From: Paenalcaligenes hermetiae | Lineage (GTDB): Bacteria > Pseudomonadota > Gammaproteobacteria > Burkholderiales > Burkholderiaceae_B | Assembly: GCF_039543645.1 (NCBI RefSeq) | Contig: NZ_BAABKD010000009.1 | Coordinates: 434,001 to 498,000 of the forward strand | Direction: 5' to 3' | Length of the DNA: 64,000 nucleotides | Part shown: positions 52,326-60,361 of the stretch, piece after piece | Numbering within the stretch: the first letter of the stretch is position 1 | Layout: each line of letters opens with the position of its first letter | Notes under the pieces: generated by a model | The model's input: only the letters and a program-made list of their open reading frames with translations | Databases searched by the model: none | What the model was told of the DNA's origin: nothing | Position numbers and translations under genes: made by a program

Positions 52326-53138
52326 ATGATTAGCGTAGGTCCTTTCTCGATTCGAGTTGTCATTATCGTGCTTGCAGCCATCGTGGCATGGATCGCTGCA
52401 CGGCTCGTCGCTCGGCGTTTGATGGGGTCGGGGGCAAAGCACGCAAGCAGCTTGATTTTCGATGCGTTGATGGTCGGCCTGGTTACGGGGCGTCTCACCT
52501 TCGTTCTGATATGGTGGAGCGACTATATCGCTACACCCTGGTCCATTCTGGCGGTAGGTGACGGCGGTTTTTACCCCGTCGCCGGTGTCCCGGTAGCCGT
52601 TGCCTGGATTTGGTGGAGAACCCGGCATGAGCAGTCCCTGCGCAAACCAGTCTATGCGGGCGTTTTGGCAGGGTTAATAGCCTGGGGCGGGGCAGGCAGT
52701 TCGCTGGCCCTGCTGCATGAATCTGCTCCGTCGTTACCTGCGCTTGAATTGAGCACGATAGACTCCGAACCCGTAAGCCTTACAAGCTTTGCCGGGAAAC
52801 CCGTTGTAGTGAACCTGTGGGCCACATGGTGTCCGCCCTGTCGACGCGAGATGCCCGTGTTCGTGCAGGCTCAAGCGGATTACCCCGACCTGGCTGTCGT
52901 CATGATAAATCAGGGGGAAAGTACTCAGGCTATTAACGCTTTCCTGAAGTCAGAAGGTTTGGAGCTGGAGCATGTGCTGCTCGACCCTTCGTCGGCCATG
53001 ATGCGAGAGGTCGGCTCACGCGGATTGCCCACAACCTTGTTTTTTGACGCGGAAGGAAAAATGCTAGATGCTCACATGGGTGAAATCACCATGCCAAGCC
53101 TGAAAAACACCCTGAAAAACCGCTTTGGATTGCAGTGA
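52326..53138 (+). CDS. Lgt-like/TlpA fusion, membrane thioredoxin
   Basis: Protein of 270 residues in two parts. Residues 1-130 are four or so helices that resemble the prolipoprotein diacylglyceryl transferase core (DALMVGLVTGRLTFVLIWW, GGFYPVAGVPVAVAWIWW) but lack most of its length. Residues 135-270 are a TlpA domain with WATWCPPCRREMPVFVQA and GSRGLPTTLFFDAEG. Such fusions occur in copper and thiol-stress (Scs-like) clusters. It probably acts in periplasmic thiol exchange. GCAGGAG lies 7 nt before the ATG. Confidence 0.8.
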   Translation: MISVGPFSIRVVIIVLAAIVAWIAARLVARRLMGSGAKHASSLIFDALMVGLVTGRLTFVLIWWSDYIATPWSILAVGDGGFYPVAGVPVAVAWIWWRTRHEQSLRKPVYAGVLAGLIAWGGAGSSLALLHESAPSLPALELSTIDSEPVSLTSFAGKPVVVNLWATWCPPCRREMPVFVQAQADYPDLAVVMINQGESTQAINAFLKSEGLELEHVLLDPSSAMMREVGSRGLPTTLFFDAEGKMLDAHMGEITMPSLKNTLKNRFGLQ

Positions 53139-53300
53139 CAACCAACCATATTTCCTCAGAAAGAGTTCTAATGATGGGAGTCGGGTCCAAAAATACAGTG
53201 GCATGCTGCAACATGATGCTCAGTCCGAAGTATCGGGTCGCACAATGAAGTGCGACTTTGATGAGGCTATGTGGAACCCTCTCTTCATAGGTGGGGCGTG

Positions 53301-53776
53301 ATGCTCGTTGGCACACTGCTGGGTCTACTGATTGGCGTAGCTCTAGGTTTAACCGGGGCTGGAGGGGGATTTTCGCCGTGCCAGCGTTGGTGTTTGGTCT
53401 TGGGATGGATATTCGTTCGGCTGCTCCCGTAGCGCTTTTTGCCGTTGGCTCGACGACAGGGCTGGGTGCAGTGCAAGGTCTGCGCCAAGGTGTCGTCCGC
53501 CTATAAGGGGGCCATCGCACTTGCCGCTGCCGGTGCCGTTACGGCCCCGCAGGGCGTCAGGCTGGCCCATTGGCTTCCGGCGCTTTGGTTGAACCTGACG
53601 TTTGTTGCCATCATGCTTGTGGCTGAGTACCGCATGTTTATGTCGTCACGTAGTGCCCAGACCGAGGATGAAGTGCCCCTATTGCGTACTAGCGTTTGTA
53701 AAGTCTCACGCGAAACTGGGCGTTTCGCCGGTGTGCTCAAGAACATTTTTGAGCGAGGCATTAGGAGTGAACATTG
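53301..53776 (+). pseudogene. TauE/SafE-like permease, frame-shifted and truncated
   Basis: Starts MLVGTLLGLLIGVALGLTGAGGG at 53301 and then jumps frame at the GGAGGGGGA run to FAVPALVFGLGMDIRSAAP, and again near 53500 to KGAIALAAAGAVTAPQGVRL. The order matches the N-terminal half of a TauE/SafE sulfite-exporter-type permease. The frame is cut by the Tn7-type left end at 53777, whose bases encode the last residues (VGGQNSWELAAA). Not functional. Confidence 0.8.
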
Positions 53777-53861
53777 TGTGGGCGGACAAAATAGTTGGGA
53801 ACTAGCGGCAGCGTAGTGTATTAGCGAAAACTTCAAAAATGACAAAATAGTTTGAAACTAC
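53777..53861 (+). repeat. Tn7-type left end (inner), two TnsB sites only
   Basis: Starts TGTGGGCGGACAAAATAG at 53777 (canonical Tn7L terminus, flank CATTG) with a second site at 53840. Compared with the end at 28466 the middle part is missing, consistent with a deletion between the first two TnsB sites. Confidence 0.87.
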
Positions 53862-53978
53862 AACCCTTGATCCTACTTAAATATAAAAAAAGGGTAAGCG
53901 GATTAAATGGTTGATCTTACCTTTGCATGAGAGTGAGACAGACCGGCATCTCATCGGATTATCTGGTTGATGCTTCAC

Positions 53979-54386
53979 CTACTGCTGGTGCATGTTTCCT
54001 TCGCTAATTCCAGCAAGAACCCCACACGCCTCAACTTCCCGGTCATCGTTGCAACTCGCTCTCAGTGAAACGAGTTGTTTCTCAAGCGCTTGCAGAGCGG
54101 TTATCTGCGACCGCACATGAGAGATGTGATCATCGAGCAAGGCGTTGACGGCGGTACAAGGCTGATGAGGGTCGTCCTGATAGCTCTGTAGTTCGTGAAT
54201 CTCAGCCAGTGACAGGCCCAGGATTCTGCAGCGACGGATGAAGGCCAGCCCCTCACCATGCTTCTCGGTATAGACACGGTAACCGTTGTCCTGCCGATCA
54301 GGCGGCGGCAACAAGCCCTGCTGTTCATAGAAGCGGATCGTCTGTGTTTCGACCCCTACCAACTGCGCCAACTGACCAATGCGCAT
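53979..54386 (-). CDS. CadR/PbrR-type MerR-family regulator
   Basis: DNA-binding activator of 135 residues. N-terminal winged helix MRIGQLAQLVGVETQTIRFY; the metal-binding cysteines are Cys77 (HQPCTAV), Cys112 (ASCNDD) and Cys121 (EACGVL), close to the C77/C112/C119 set of Cd(II)/Pb(II) sensors. It is divergent from the CDF gene across a MerR-type promoter with a 19-bp spacer. The start at 54386 follows homology; the frame is open to 54401. Part of the ISPpu12-like gene set. Confidence 0.86.
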   Translation of the reverse strand: MRIGQLAQLVGVETQTIRFYEQQGLLPPPDRQDNGYRVYTEKHGEGLAFIRRCRILGLSLAEIHELQSYQDDPHQPCTAVNALLDDHISHVRSQITALQALEKQLVSLRASCNDDREVEACGVLAGISEGNMHQQ

Positions 54387-54417
54387 CAGCCTCCTCCCCA
54401 ACGGATTCTTTACTCTA

Positions 54418-54448
54418 TTGACCTTATAGTAGCTTTATAGTTTTAAAT
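54418..54448 (+). promoter_or_regulatory. MerR-type promoter of the CDF gene
   Basis: TTGACC (54418-54423), 19 bp holding the dyad CTTATAGTAGCTTTATAG, TTAAAT (54443-54448). This is the layout of CadR/PbrR-controlled promoters. Confidence 0.7.
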
Positions 54449-54481
54449 GGTACCACAACATTGTTCAAGTGGAGTCGTATC

Positions 54482-55378
54482 ATGAGCAAATCCTGTGGTG
54501 GCGCCTGTGGCGGTGATGCAACGTCCGCAGCGGATACCGATATACAGGCCTCCTCCGAGGCGCCAGGGAGATGGGTCAGTGTTTATGCCGTGCCGAAGAT
54601 GGACTGTCCATCAGAAGAACGAATGATTCGCCTAGCCCTGAACGGCTTTGAGGAGATTCGGGCGCTGTCCTTCGACTTGTCGAACCGCCGGCTGAAGGTC
54701 GTGCATGACGGCGAGGTCGAGCCCGTCACCTCGAAACTGAAGACCTTGGGGCTAGGCGCCTCGCTTCAGGAAACCGTCGCTGCAAATCCGGAGACCATCA
54801 AGGCCGCCGAGTTTTCGGCAGCTTCTGCTAAGCAAGAATCCGGGACCCTGCGCTGGTTGCTCGGCATCAATGCACTTCTGTTCGTGGTGGAAATGACTGC
54901 CGGTCTGATCGCCCAGTCCACCGGCCTGATTGGAGAATCCCTGGACAATTTTGCCGATGCGGCGGTGTACGGGCTTGCCCTTTATGCGGTTGGACATAGC
55001 GTGAAAATGCAGGTACGTGCCGCGCATCTTGCTGGTGTACTGCAACTGATCTTGGCTGTGGGCGTGCTCGTAGAGGTGGTGAGACGCTTTGTATTCGGTA
55101 GTGAGCCTGAATCGCTGGTGATGATGGCTATCGCATTCGTCGCATTGATTGCCAATACCAGTTGTCTGCTGCTCATATCCAAACATCGGGAAGGCGGGGC
55201 GCACATGAAGGCAAGCTGGATATTCTCGGCCAACGACGTGGTGATCAACCTGGGGGTCATCACCGCCGGCGCCCTGGTCGCGTGGACCGGTTCCAATTAT
55301 CCGGATCTGATTATCGGCACCATCGCGGGGGGCATTGTACTTAACGGTGCCAGACGCATTTTGGCGTTGAAGGGTTAA
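54482..55378 (+). CDS. CDF-family cation transporter with N-terminal metal domain
   Basis: Protein of 298 residues. The first 100 residues are Cys-containing and HMA-like (SKSCGGACGGDA, then VPKMDCPSEERMI). The rest is a six-helix cation diffusion facilitator. The usual HxxxD metal sites are altered: helix 2 reads SLDNFADAAVYG (Asp-Asp) and helix 5 SANDVVINLGV (Asn-Asp), so metal choice may differ from Zn2+ exporters. It is regulated with the divergent CadR-like gene. Typical partner of lspA in ISPpu12-like elements and lead islands. Confidence 0.82.
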   Translation: MSKSCGGACGGDATSAADTDIQASSEAPGRWVSVYAVPKMDCPSEERMIRLALNGFEEIRALSFDLSNRRLKVVHDGEVEPVTSKLKTLGLGASLQETVAANPETIKAAEFSAASAKQESGTLRWLLGINALLFVVEMTAGLIAQSTGLIGESLDNFADAAVYGLALYAVGHSVKMQVRAAHLAGVLQLILAVGVLVEVVRRFVFGSEPESLVMMAIAFVALIANTSCLLLISKHREGGAHMKASWIFSANDVVINLGVITAGALVAWTGSNYPDLIIGTIAGGIVLNGARRILALKG

Positions 55379-55381
55379 ATA

Positions 55382-55894
55382 ATGCTCATTATTGGCAAAA
55401 AGCTCTCGCCGTATGCCCTATTGTCCATATCGGGCCTGCTGGCAGCGTCTGATCAGGCTGTAAAGTGGCTGGTGCAGCAATCAATGGCCTATGGCGAGTA
55501 TGTTTCGGTGACCCCGTTCTTTAACTGGGTGCACCTATGGAACACCGGTGCCGCATTCAGTCTTTTTGCGAATGGTGGAGGCTGGCAGCGCTACTTTTTT
55601 ATCGGAATCGCGGTAGTGGTCTCGATTTTTCTGATCAAGCTGATCCTTGAAAATCGTCATAAAGGAGAAGCCATCGCTTACAGTCTTATCCTCGGTGGCG
55701 CCATGGGCAACCTGATTGACCGGGTCTTTCGCGGCTATGTTGTGGATTCCTTTGATTTCTATTGGCGAGACTGGCATTGGCCGGCCTTCAACCTGGCTGA
55801 TATTGCAATTGTCCTCGGTGCCTTACTTTTCGTTTCCAGCAGCTTGTTGGGTAAAAAAGCAAACACCAATGCCGAGCCGGATGGATCTGACTGA
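55382..55894 (+). CDS. lspA: Signal peptidase II (lipoprotein signal peptidase)
   Basis: Inner-membrane aspartyl protease of 170 residues with four helices. Catalytic aspartates lie in GNLIDRVFRGYVVDSFDFYW and FNLADIAIVLG. WNTGAAFSLFAN is another conserved block. It follows the CDF gene by 3 bp. LspA copies accompany CDF and MerR-type genes in ISPpu12-like and pbr clusters; the host's own lspA is presumably elsewhere. Confidence 0.93.
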   Translation: MLIIGKKLSPYALLSISGLLAASDQAVKWLVQQSMAYGEYVSVTPFFNWVHLWNTGAAFSLFANGGGWQRYFFIGIAVVVSIFLIKLILENRHKGEAIAYSLILGGAMGNLIDRVFRGYVVDSFDFYWRDWHWPAFNLADIAIVLGALLFVSSSLLGKKANTNAEPDGSD

Positions 55895-55915
55895 CACCTA
55901 CGCCTATACAACACC

Positions 55916-56428
55916 ATGACCGAACTTCCCGACAACATCCTTCACCTGCCGCAATACCAAGTACTGGGCTGCAAATCAACCGACGACGAAATGCACTTCC
56001 AGGTGGACGTGCCCGATCCCATCGCCTGCGAGGAATGCGGCGTGCAGGGTGAGTTCGTACGGTTCGGCAAGCGTGACGTTCCCTATCGTGATCTGCCCAT
56101 CCACGGCAAGCGGGTCACTCTCTGGGTGGTCCGCCGCCGATACACCTGCCGGGCCTGCAAGACAACATTCAGGCCCCAGCTACCGGAGATGGTGGACGGA
56201 TTCCGTATGACACTGCGGCTGCATGAGTACGTGGAGAAGGAATCCTTCAACCACCCCTACACCTTTGTGGCGGCACAGACCGGCCTGGACGAGAAGACGG
56301 TGCGCGACATCTTCAACGCCCGCGCCGAGTTCCTGGGGCGCTGGCACCGCTTCGAGACGCCCCGCATCCTGGGCATTGACGAGCTATACCTGAACAAGCG
56401 CTACCGCTGCATTCTGACCAACATTGAG
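55916..56428 (+). pseudogene. tnpA: ISL3-family transposase, N-terminal part (split by mer)
   Basis: N-terminal 171 residues of an ISL3 transposase with a zinc-finger-like region (CEECGVQGEFVRFGKRDVPY and YTCRACKTTFRPQL), then HEYVEKESFNHPYTFVAA and GIDELYLNKRYRCILTNIEG, which contains the first catalytic Asp. The frame is interrupted at TTGAG (56424-56428) by the mer mini-transposon. Joined to the part from 60856 it would give a normal 429-residue transposase. Confidence 0.9.
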
Positions 56429-56461
56429 GGGGTCGCCTCAGAAAACGGAAAATAAAGCACG

Positions 56462-57370
56462 CTAAGCCGGTTGCAACGGTCGTAGCGGCCTGAACTTGCC
56501 CGCGCCGATCTTGGCGCTGCTGCGCCAGAGGTAATCGCCGGTCAGGTTGATGTGTTCCCAGCCGAGCGGCGACAGGTATTGCAATAGCGCGTCATCGACA
56601 GCATGCCCGTTGCCACGCAACGCATGTGCTGCGCGCTCCAGATAGACCGTGTTCCACAACACGACGGCCGCCGTCACCAGGTTGAGGCCGCTGGCCCGGT
56701 AGCGCTGCTGCTCGAAGCTGCGGTCGCGGGTTTCGCTCCCGGTCTTGGCGCGCGCCTGGAAGCGCTGATAGCACTCCAGCCCGCAGAAGTGCTCGACGTA
56801 TTCCGCGCCTTCCGGGGTGAAGGCGGCATCGAGCGGGATTTCCTTGCAGCACACGCAGCAACTGGTGGCAGTCGGATCATTTGCATTCATGGTGGCACCC
56901 CTCCATTGACTGACGAAGACGGCGAATGCCGCCGCCGGCATCGGCTTGGCGAACAGGAAGCCTTGTCCTGTGTCGCAGTCCGCTTGTCGCAACAAATCAA
57001 GACTCGCCGATGTTTCCACGCCTTCGGCCACTACTTCCATGCCAAGCCCATGCGCAAGCTGAATCACGGTGCGCACGATGGTCTGGTCGCGGTGGTCGTT
57101 GGCGAGTCCGGCGACAAACGATTGGTCGATCTTGAGCGTGCTGATGGGGCAGCATTTCAGGTGTTGCAGGCAGGAATAGCCGGTGCCGAAGTCGTCGGCG
57201 GCGAAGCGCACACCGATCTGTCGCAAAGCTTCCAGGGCGGGGAAGATCGCCGGATCACCGAACGCAACCGATTCGGTCAGCTCAATTTCAAGATACGCGG
57301 CGGGCAACCCGGCATCGGCCAGCACGCCCTTTACCCACTTGTCGAAATCTGGCCCCACTTGGCTCGCCGA
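56462..57370 (-). pseudogene. Chimera: EAL fragment, DUF3330 and TnpA C-terminus
   Basis: One open frame of three pieces. (1) C-terminal half of a urf2-type EAL domain (LEIELTESVAFGD, ADDFGTGYSCLQHLK, VVAEGVETS). (2) A Cys-rich DUF3330 segment (SCCVCCKEIPL, FCGLECYQRFQ). (3) From about residue 245 of the open frame, the C-terminus of a Tn3-family TnpA (RYRASGLNLVTAAVVLWNTV, LSPLGWEHINLTGDY). The frame extends upstream to 57451 but the part above about 57370 is merE read in another frame. It lacks the EAL motif and any DDE part, so none of the activities is expected. Confidence 0.85.
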
Positions 57371-57512
57371 TGAACGCGCCGGCCGTCGTGCCGGCCAGCA
57401 CAATGGCGAGAATCGGCAAATGACAGGGACAGGTGAGCACCGCCAGCGCACCCCACAGGTAGCCGGTGAACGGCTTGTGTGTCTCGGTCGGCAAGCGCTC
57501 GGGGCTGTTCAT
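57288..57512 (-). pseudogene. merE: merE, C-terminus replaced by a recombination junction
   Basis: The first 50 residues are MerE (MNSPERLPTETHKPFTGYL, LAVLTCPCHLPILAIVLAG with its Cys pair). After GAFIGE the sequence passes at about 57370 into urf2-type DNA read out of frame (PSGARFRQVGK onward), which replaces about 28 residues including the second helix. The mercury-transport function is therefore doubtful. It overlaps merD by 4 bp. Confidence 0.85.
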
Positions 57513-57874
57513 GGCAGACTCTCCGCTTGCTGGGCCGGCGCGGTCGGCATCGCGGCCAACTGCACCTCCAGATCGGCCAACGCTTCGCGTCGGCGTTCGA
57601 CGAACTGACTCAGCACGGCAAGCTGTGCGGCTGTTTCATCGCAGTCCGCCGCATCCAGCGCCCGGCACAACCGCGCCAATGCGTCCAGGCCGATGCCCGC
57701 CTCAAAAGCGGCCCGCACAAAGCACAGCCGCTGCAAGGCGGCGTCATCGAACAAGCCGTAGCCGCCCGTGGTGCAGGCGACTGGCCGCAGCAATCCGCGC
57801 AGCAGGTAGTCGCGCACGATATGCACGCTCACCCCGGCCTCAAGGGCCAGTCGGGACACTGTGTAGGCGTTCAT
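57509..57874 (-). CDS. merD: Mercury resistance co-regulator MerD
   Basis: MerR-family secondary regulator of 121 residues that antagonises MerR at the mer promoter. Helix-turn-helix YTVSRLALEAGVSVHIVRDY at the start, with AAFEAGIGLDALARLCRALD as the next helix. The C-terminus PTAPAQQAESLP overlaps merE. Length and sequence fit MerD of Tn21/Tn501. Confidence 0.93.
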   Translation of the reverse strand: MNAYTVSRLALEAGVSVHIVRDYLLRGLLRPVACTTGGYGLFDDAALQRLCFVRAAFEAGIGLDALARLCRALDAADCDETAAQLAVLSQFVERRREALADLEVQLAAMPTAPAQQAESLP

Positions 57875-57891
57875 CGAACACCTCCTTTTCC

Positions 57892-59577
57892 TTATCCGGC
57901 GCAGCAGGACAGTTGCTTCACGTCCTTGCTGAAGGTCTGCGCCGCGAGCTTCAAGCCCTCGACCATCGTTAGGTAGGGGAACAACTGGTCGGCTAGTTCC
58001 TGCACCGTCATGCGGTTGCGAATGGCGAGAACAGCCGTCTGGATCAGTTCGCCCGCTCCCGGGGCCACCACCTGTACGCCAATCAGCCGTCCGCTGCCTT
58101 CCTCGATGACCAGCTTGATGAAGCCGCGGGTATCGAAGTTGGCGAGCGCACGCGGCACGTTGTCGAGCGTCAGCGTGCGGCTGTCGGTTTCGATGCCATC
58201 GTGGTGCGCTTCCGCCTCGCTGTAGCCCACGGTCGCCACTTGCGGGTCGGTGAACACCACGGCCGGCATCGCGGTCAGATTGATGGCGGCGTCGCCGCCG
58301 GTCATGTTAATGGCCGCACGAGTGCCGGCCGCTGCCGCCACATAGACGAACTGCGGCTGGTCGGTGCAGTCGCCGGCCGCGTAGATGTTCGGGCTACTGG
58401 TGCGCATGCCCTTGTCGATGACGATGGCCCCCTGCGCATTGACGGCTACCCCCGCCGCTTCCAATGCCAGGCTGCGCGTGTTCGGTGTCCGGCCGGTGGC
58501 GACCAGCAGCTTGTCGGCGCGCACTTCGTCCTGTCCAGTGGTCAGCACGAATTCGCCGTCCACATGGGCGACTTGGCTGGCTTGCGTATGTTCCAGTACC
58601 TTGATTCCTTCGGCACGGAAGGCGGCTGTGACGGCCTCGCCGATGGCAGGGTCTTCGCGGAAGAACAGCGTGCTGCGCGCAAGGATCGTGACCTGGCTAC
58701 CCAACCGGGCGAAGGCTTGCGCCAGTTCCAGCGCCACCACCGACGAGCCGATGACGGCCAGGCGTTCGGGAATGGTGTCGCTGACCAAGGCCTCGGTCGA
58801 AGTCCAGTAGGGTGACTCTTTCAGGCCCGGAATCGGCGGCATGGCCGGACTGGCACCCGTGGCGACCAGGCAGCGGTCGAACATCACGACGCGCTCACCA
58901 CCCTCGTTCAAACTAACGATAAGGCTCTGGTCGTCCTTGAAACGCGCTTCACCGTGCAGAACGGTGATGGCTGAATTGCCGTCCAGGATGCCTTCGTACT
59001 TGGCATGACGGAGTTCTTCGACACGGGCCTGCTGCTGGGCCAGCAGCCGCTCGCGCAAGATCGTCGGCGGTGTGGGTGGCATGCCGCCGTCGAATGGGCT
59101 TTCCCGGCGCAGATGGGCGATGTGGGCGGCGCGGATCATGATCTTGGACGGCACACAACCGACGTTGACGCAGGTGCCGCCGATGGTGCCGCGCTCAATC
59201 AGCGTGACCTGCGCGCCTTGCTCGACGGCCTTCAGTGCTGCCGCCATCGCGGCTCCACCGCTGCCGATCACGGCGACTTGCAACGGGCGCTCGCCGCCGC
59301 TGCCCTTGTCGGCGGCACCCATCCAGCCGCGCACCTTGTCGAACAGCCCAGTGCGGTTGTCGGTCGGCGGGGCATCGGCGAGCATCGCTTTGTAGCCCAG
59401 GCCAGCCACGGCGGCGGTCAGTGCGTCCGGCGCTGTGCCTGGATCAAGGGCGAGCTGGGCCGCGCCCTTGGCATAGGACACTATGGCAGATTGGACGCCG
59501 GGTACTTTTTCCAGCGCTTCCTTGACGTGCGCCGCGCACGAGTCGCAGGTCATGCCGGTGATTTTTAGATGGGTCAT
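57892..59577 (-). CDS. merA: Mercuric reductase MerA
   Basis: Cytosolic flavoenzyme of 561 residues that reduces Hg2+ to Hg0 with NADPH. N-terminal HMA domain (ITGMTCDSCAAHVKEAL), the FAD redox pair GGTCVNVGCVPSKIMIRA near residue 130, NADPH loop GSSVVALELAQAFARLGS, and the C-terminal Hg-binding pair VKQLSCCAG. All required cysteines are present, so it should be active. Confidence 0.96.
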   Translation of the reverse strand: MTHLKITGMTCDSCAAHVKEALEKVPGVQSAIVSYAKGAAQLALDPGTAPDALTAAVAGLGYKAMLADAPPTDNRTGLFDKVRGWMGAADKGSGGERPLQVAVIGSGGAAMAAALKAVEQGAQVTLIERGTIGGTCVNVGCVPSKIMIRAAHIAHLRRESPFDGGMPPTPPTILRERLLAQQQARVEELRHAKYEGILDGNSAITVLHGEARFKDDQSLIVSLNEGGERVVMFDRCLVATGASPAMPPIPGLKESPYWTSTEALVSDTIPERLAVIGSSVVALELAQAFARLGSQVTILARSTLFFREDPAIGEAVTAAFRAEGIKVLEHTQASQVAHVDGEFVLTTGQDEVRADKLLVATGRTPNTRSLALEAAGVAVNAQGAIVIDKGMRTSSPNIYAAGDCTDQPQFVYVAAAAGTRAAINMTGGDAAINLTAMPAVVFTDPQVATVGYSEAEAHHDGIETDSRTLTLDNVPRALANFDTRGFIKLVIEEGSGRLIGVQVVAPGAGELIQTAVLAIRNRMTVQELADQLFPYLTMVEGLKLAAQTFSKDVKQLSCCAG

Positions 59578-59648
59578 GCGACAGATCCTTTTTCGTTTGT
59601 GGTAGCAGACAAGGGCGTCAGATGTGCTGCGCTGCCGTTTTCAGTGCC

Positions 59649-59924
59649 TCACTTCTTGACGCTGGACGGATAGCCTGCGTCTTCGGTGGCCTTGGTCAGC
59701 TTCTGCACGCTGGTCTTGGCATCATCGAAGGTGACAACCGCTTCGCGTGTCTCGAAGGTCACGTTAACTTTGCTGACGCCTTCGACCTTGGAAATCGCCT
59801 TCTTGACGGTGATCGGACAAGCGGAGCAGGTCATGCCCGGTACGGACAGCGTGACGGTCTGGGTGGCGGCCCACACGGGGGCAACAACGGCAGCGATGGC
59901 GAGAGAGGCAAACAGTTTTTTCAT
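59649..59924 (-). CDS. merP: Periplasmic mercury-binding protein MerP
   Basis: HMA-fold protein of 91 residues. Signal peptide (KKLFASLAIAAVVAPVWA), then the metal site VPGMTCSACPITVKKA. It passes Hg2+ to MerT. 15 bp after merT. Confidence 0.95.
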   Translation of the reverse strand: MKKLFASLAIAAVVAPVWAATQTVTLSVPGMTCSACPITVKKAISKVEGVSKVNVTFETREAVVTFDDAKTSVQKLTKATEDAGYPSSVKK

Positions 59925-59939
59925 GATGAACTCCTGTGA

Positions 59940-60290
59940 TTAATAGAAAAATGGCATGACGTAGGGAAATCCGAGCGCGACCAGAACCAGCGCGGCCACG
60001 ACCCAGAAAATGAGCTTGTAAGTAGCGCGCACTTGGGGAATCGCACACACATCCCCTGGTTTGCAGGCTTGCGCCGGTCGGTAGATGCGCCGCCAGGCGA
60101 AAAACAGCGCCACCAACGCCGCGCCGATGAAGATCGGGCGATAAGGTTCCAACACCGTCAAGTTGCCGATCCAAGCGCCGCTGAACCCCAGGGCGATCAG
60201 AACCAGCGGCCCCAGGCAGCAAGCCGAGGCGAGGATGGCGGCTAGCCCGCCAGTGAAGAGCGCCCCGCGCCCGTTTTGAGGTTCAGACAT
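59940..60290 (-). CDS. merT: Mercuric transport protein MerT
   Basis: Inner-membrane protein of 116 residues with three helices. The first helix has the vicinal Cys pair (LASACCLGPLVLIALG) and the loop has a second pair (ACKPGDVCAI). It carries Hg2+ into the cytosol for MerA. First gene of the operon under the mer promoter at 60326-60356. Confidence 0.95.
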   Translation of the reverse strand: MSEPQNGRGALFTGGLAAILASACCLGPLVLIALGFSGAWIGNLTVLEPYRPIFIGAALVALFFAWRRIYRPAQACKPGDVCAIPQVRATYKLIFWVVAALVLVALGFPYVMPFFY

Positions 60291-60325
60291 ACGCTTGTCC
60301 TTTCAAATCTGGATTGGATAGCTTA

Positions 60326-60356
60326 AGCTTACTTCCGTACCAATGTACGGAGTCAA
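60326..60356 (-). promoter_or_regulatory. MerR-type mer promoter
   Basis: Minus strand: TTGACT (60351-60356), 19-bp spacer with CCGTACATTGGTACGG, TAAGCT (60326-60331). Standard merTPAD operator/promoter with long spacer. Confidence 0.88.
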
Positions 60357-60361
60357 GCGAT

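Noticed and set aside
58201..59568. Long plus-strand open frames opposite merA
   Set aside because: Shadow frames caused by high GC; merA on the minus strand is complete.
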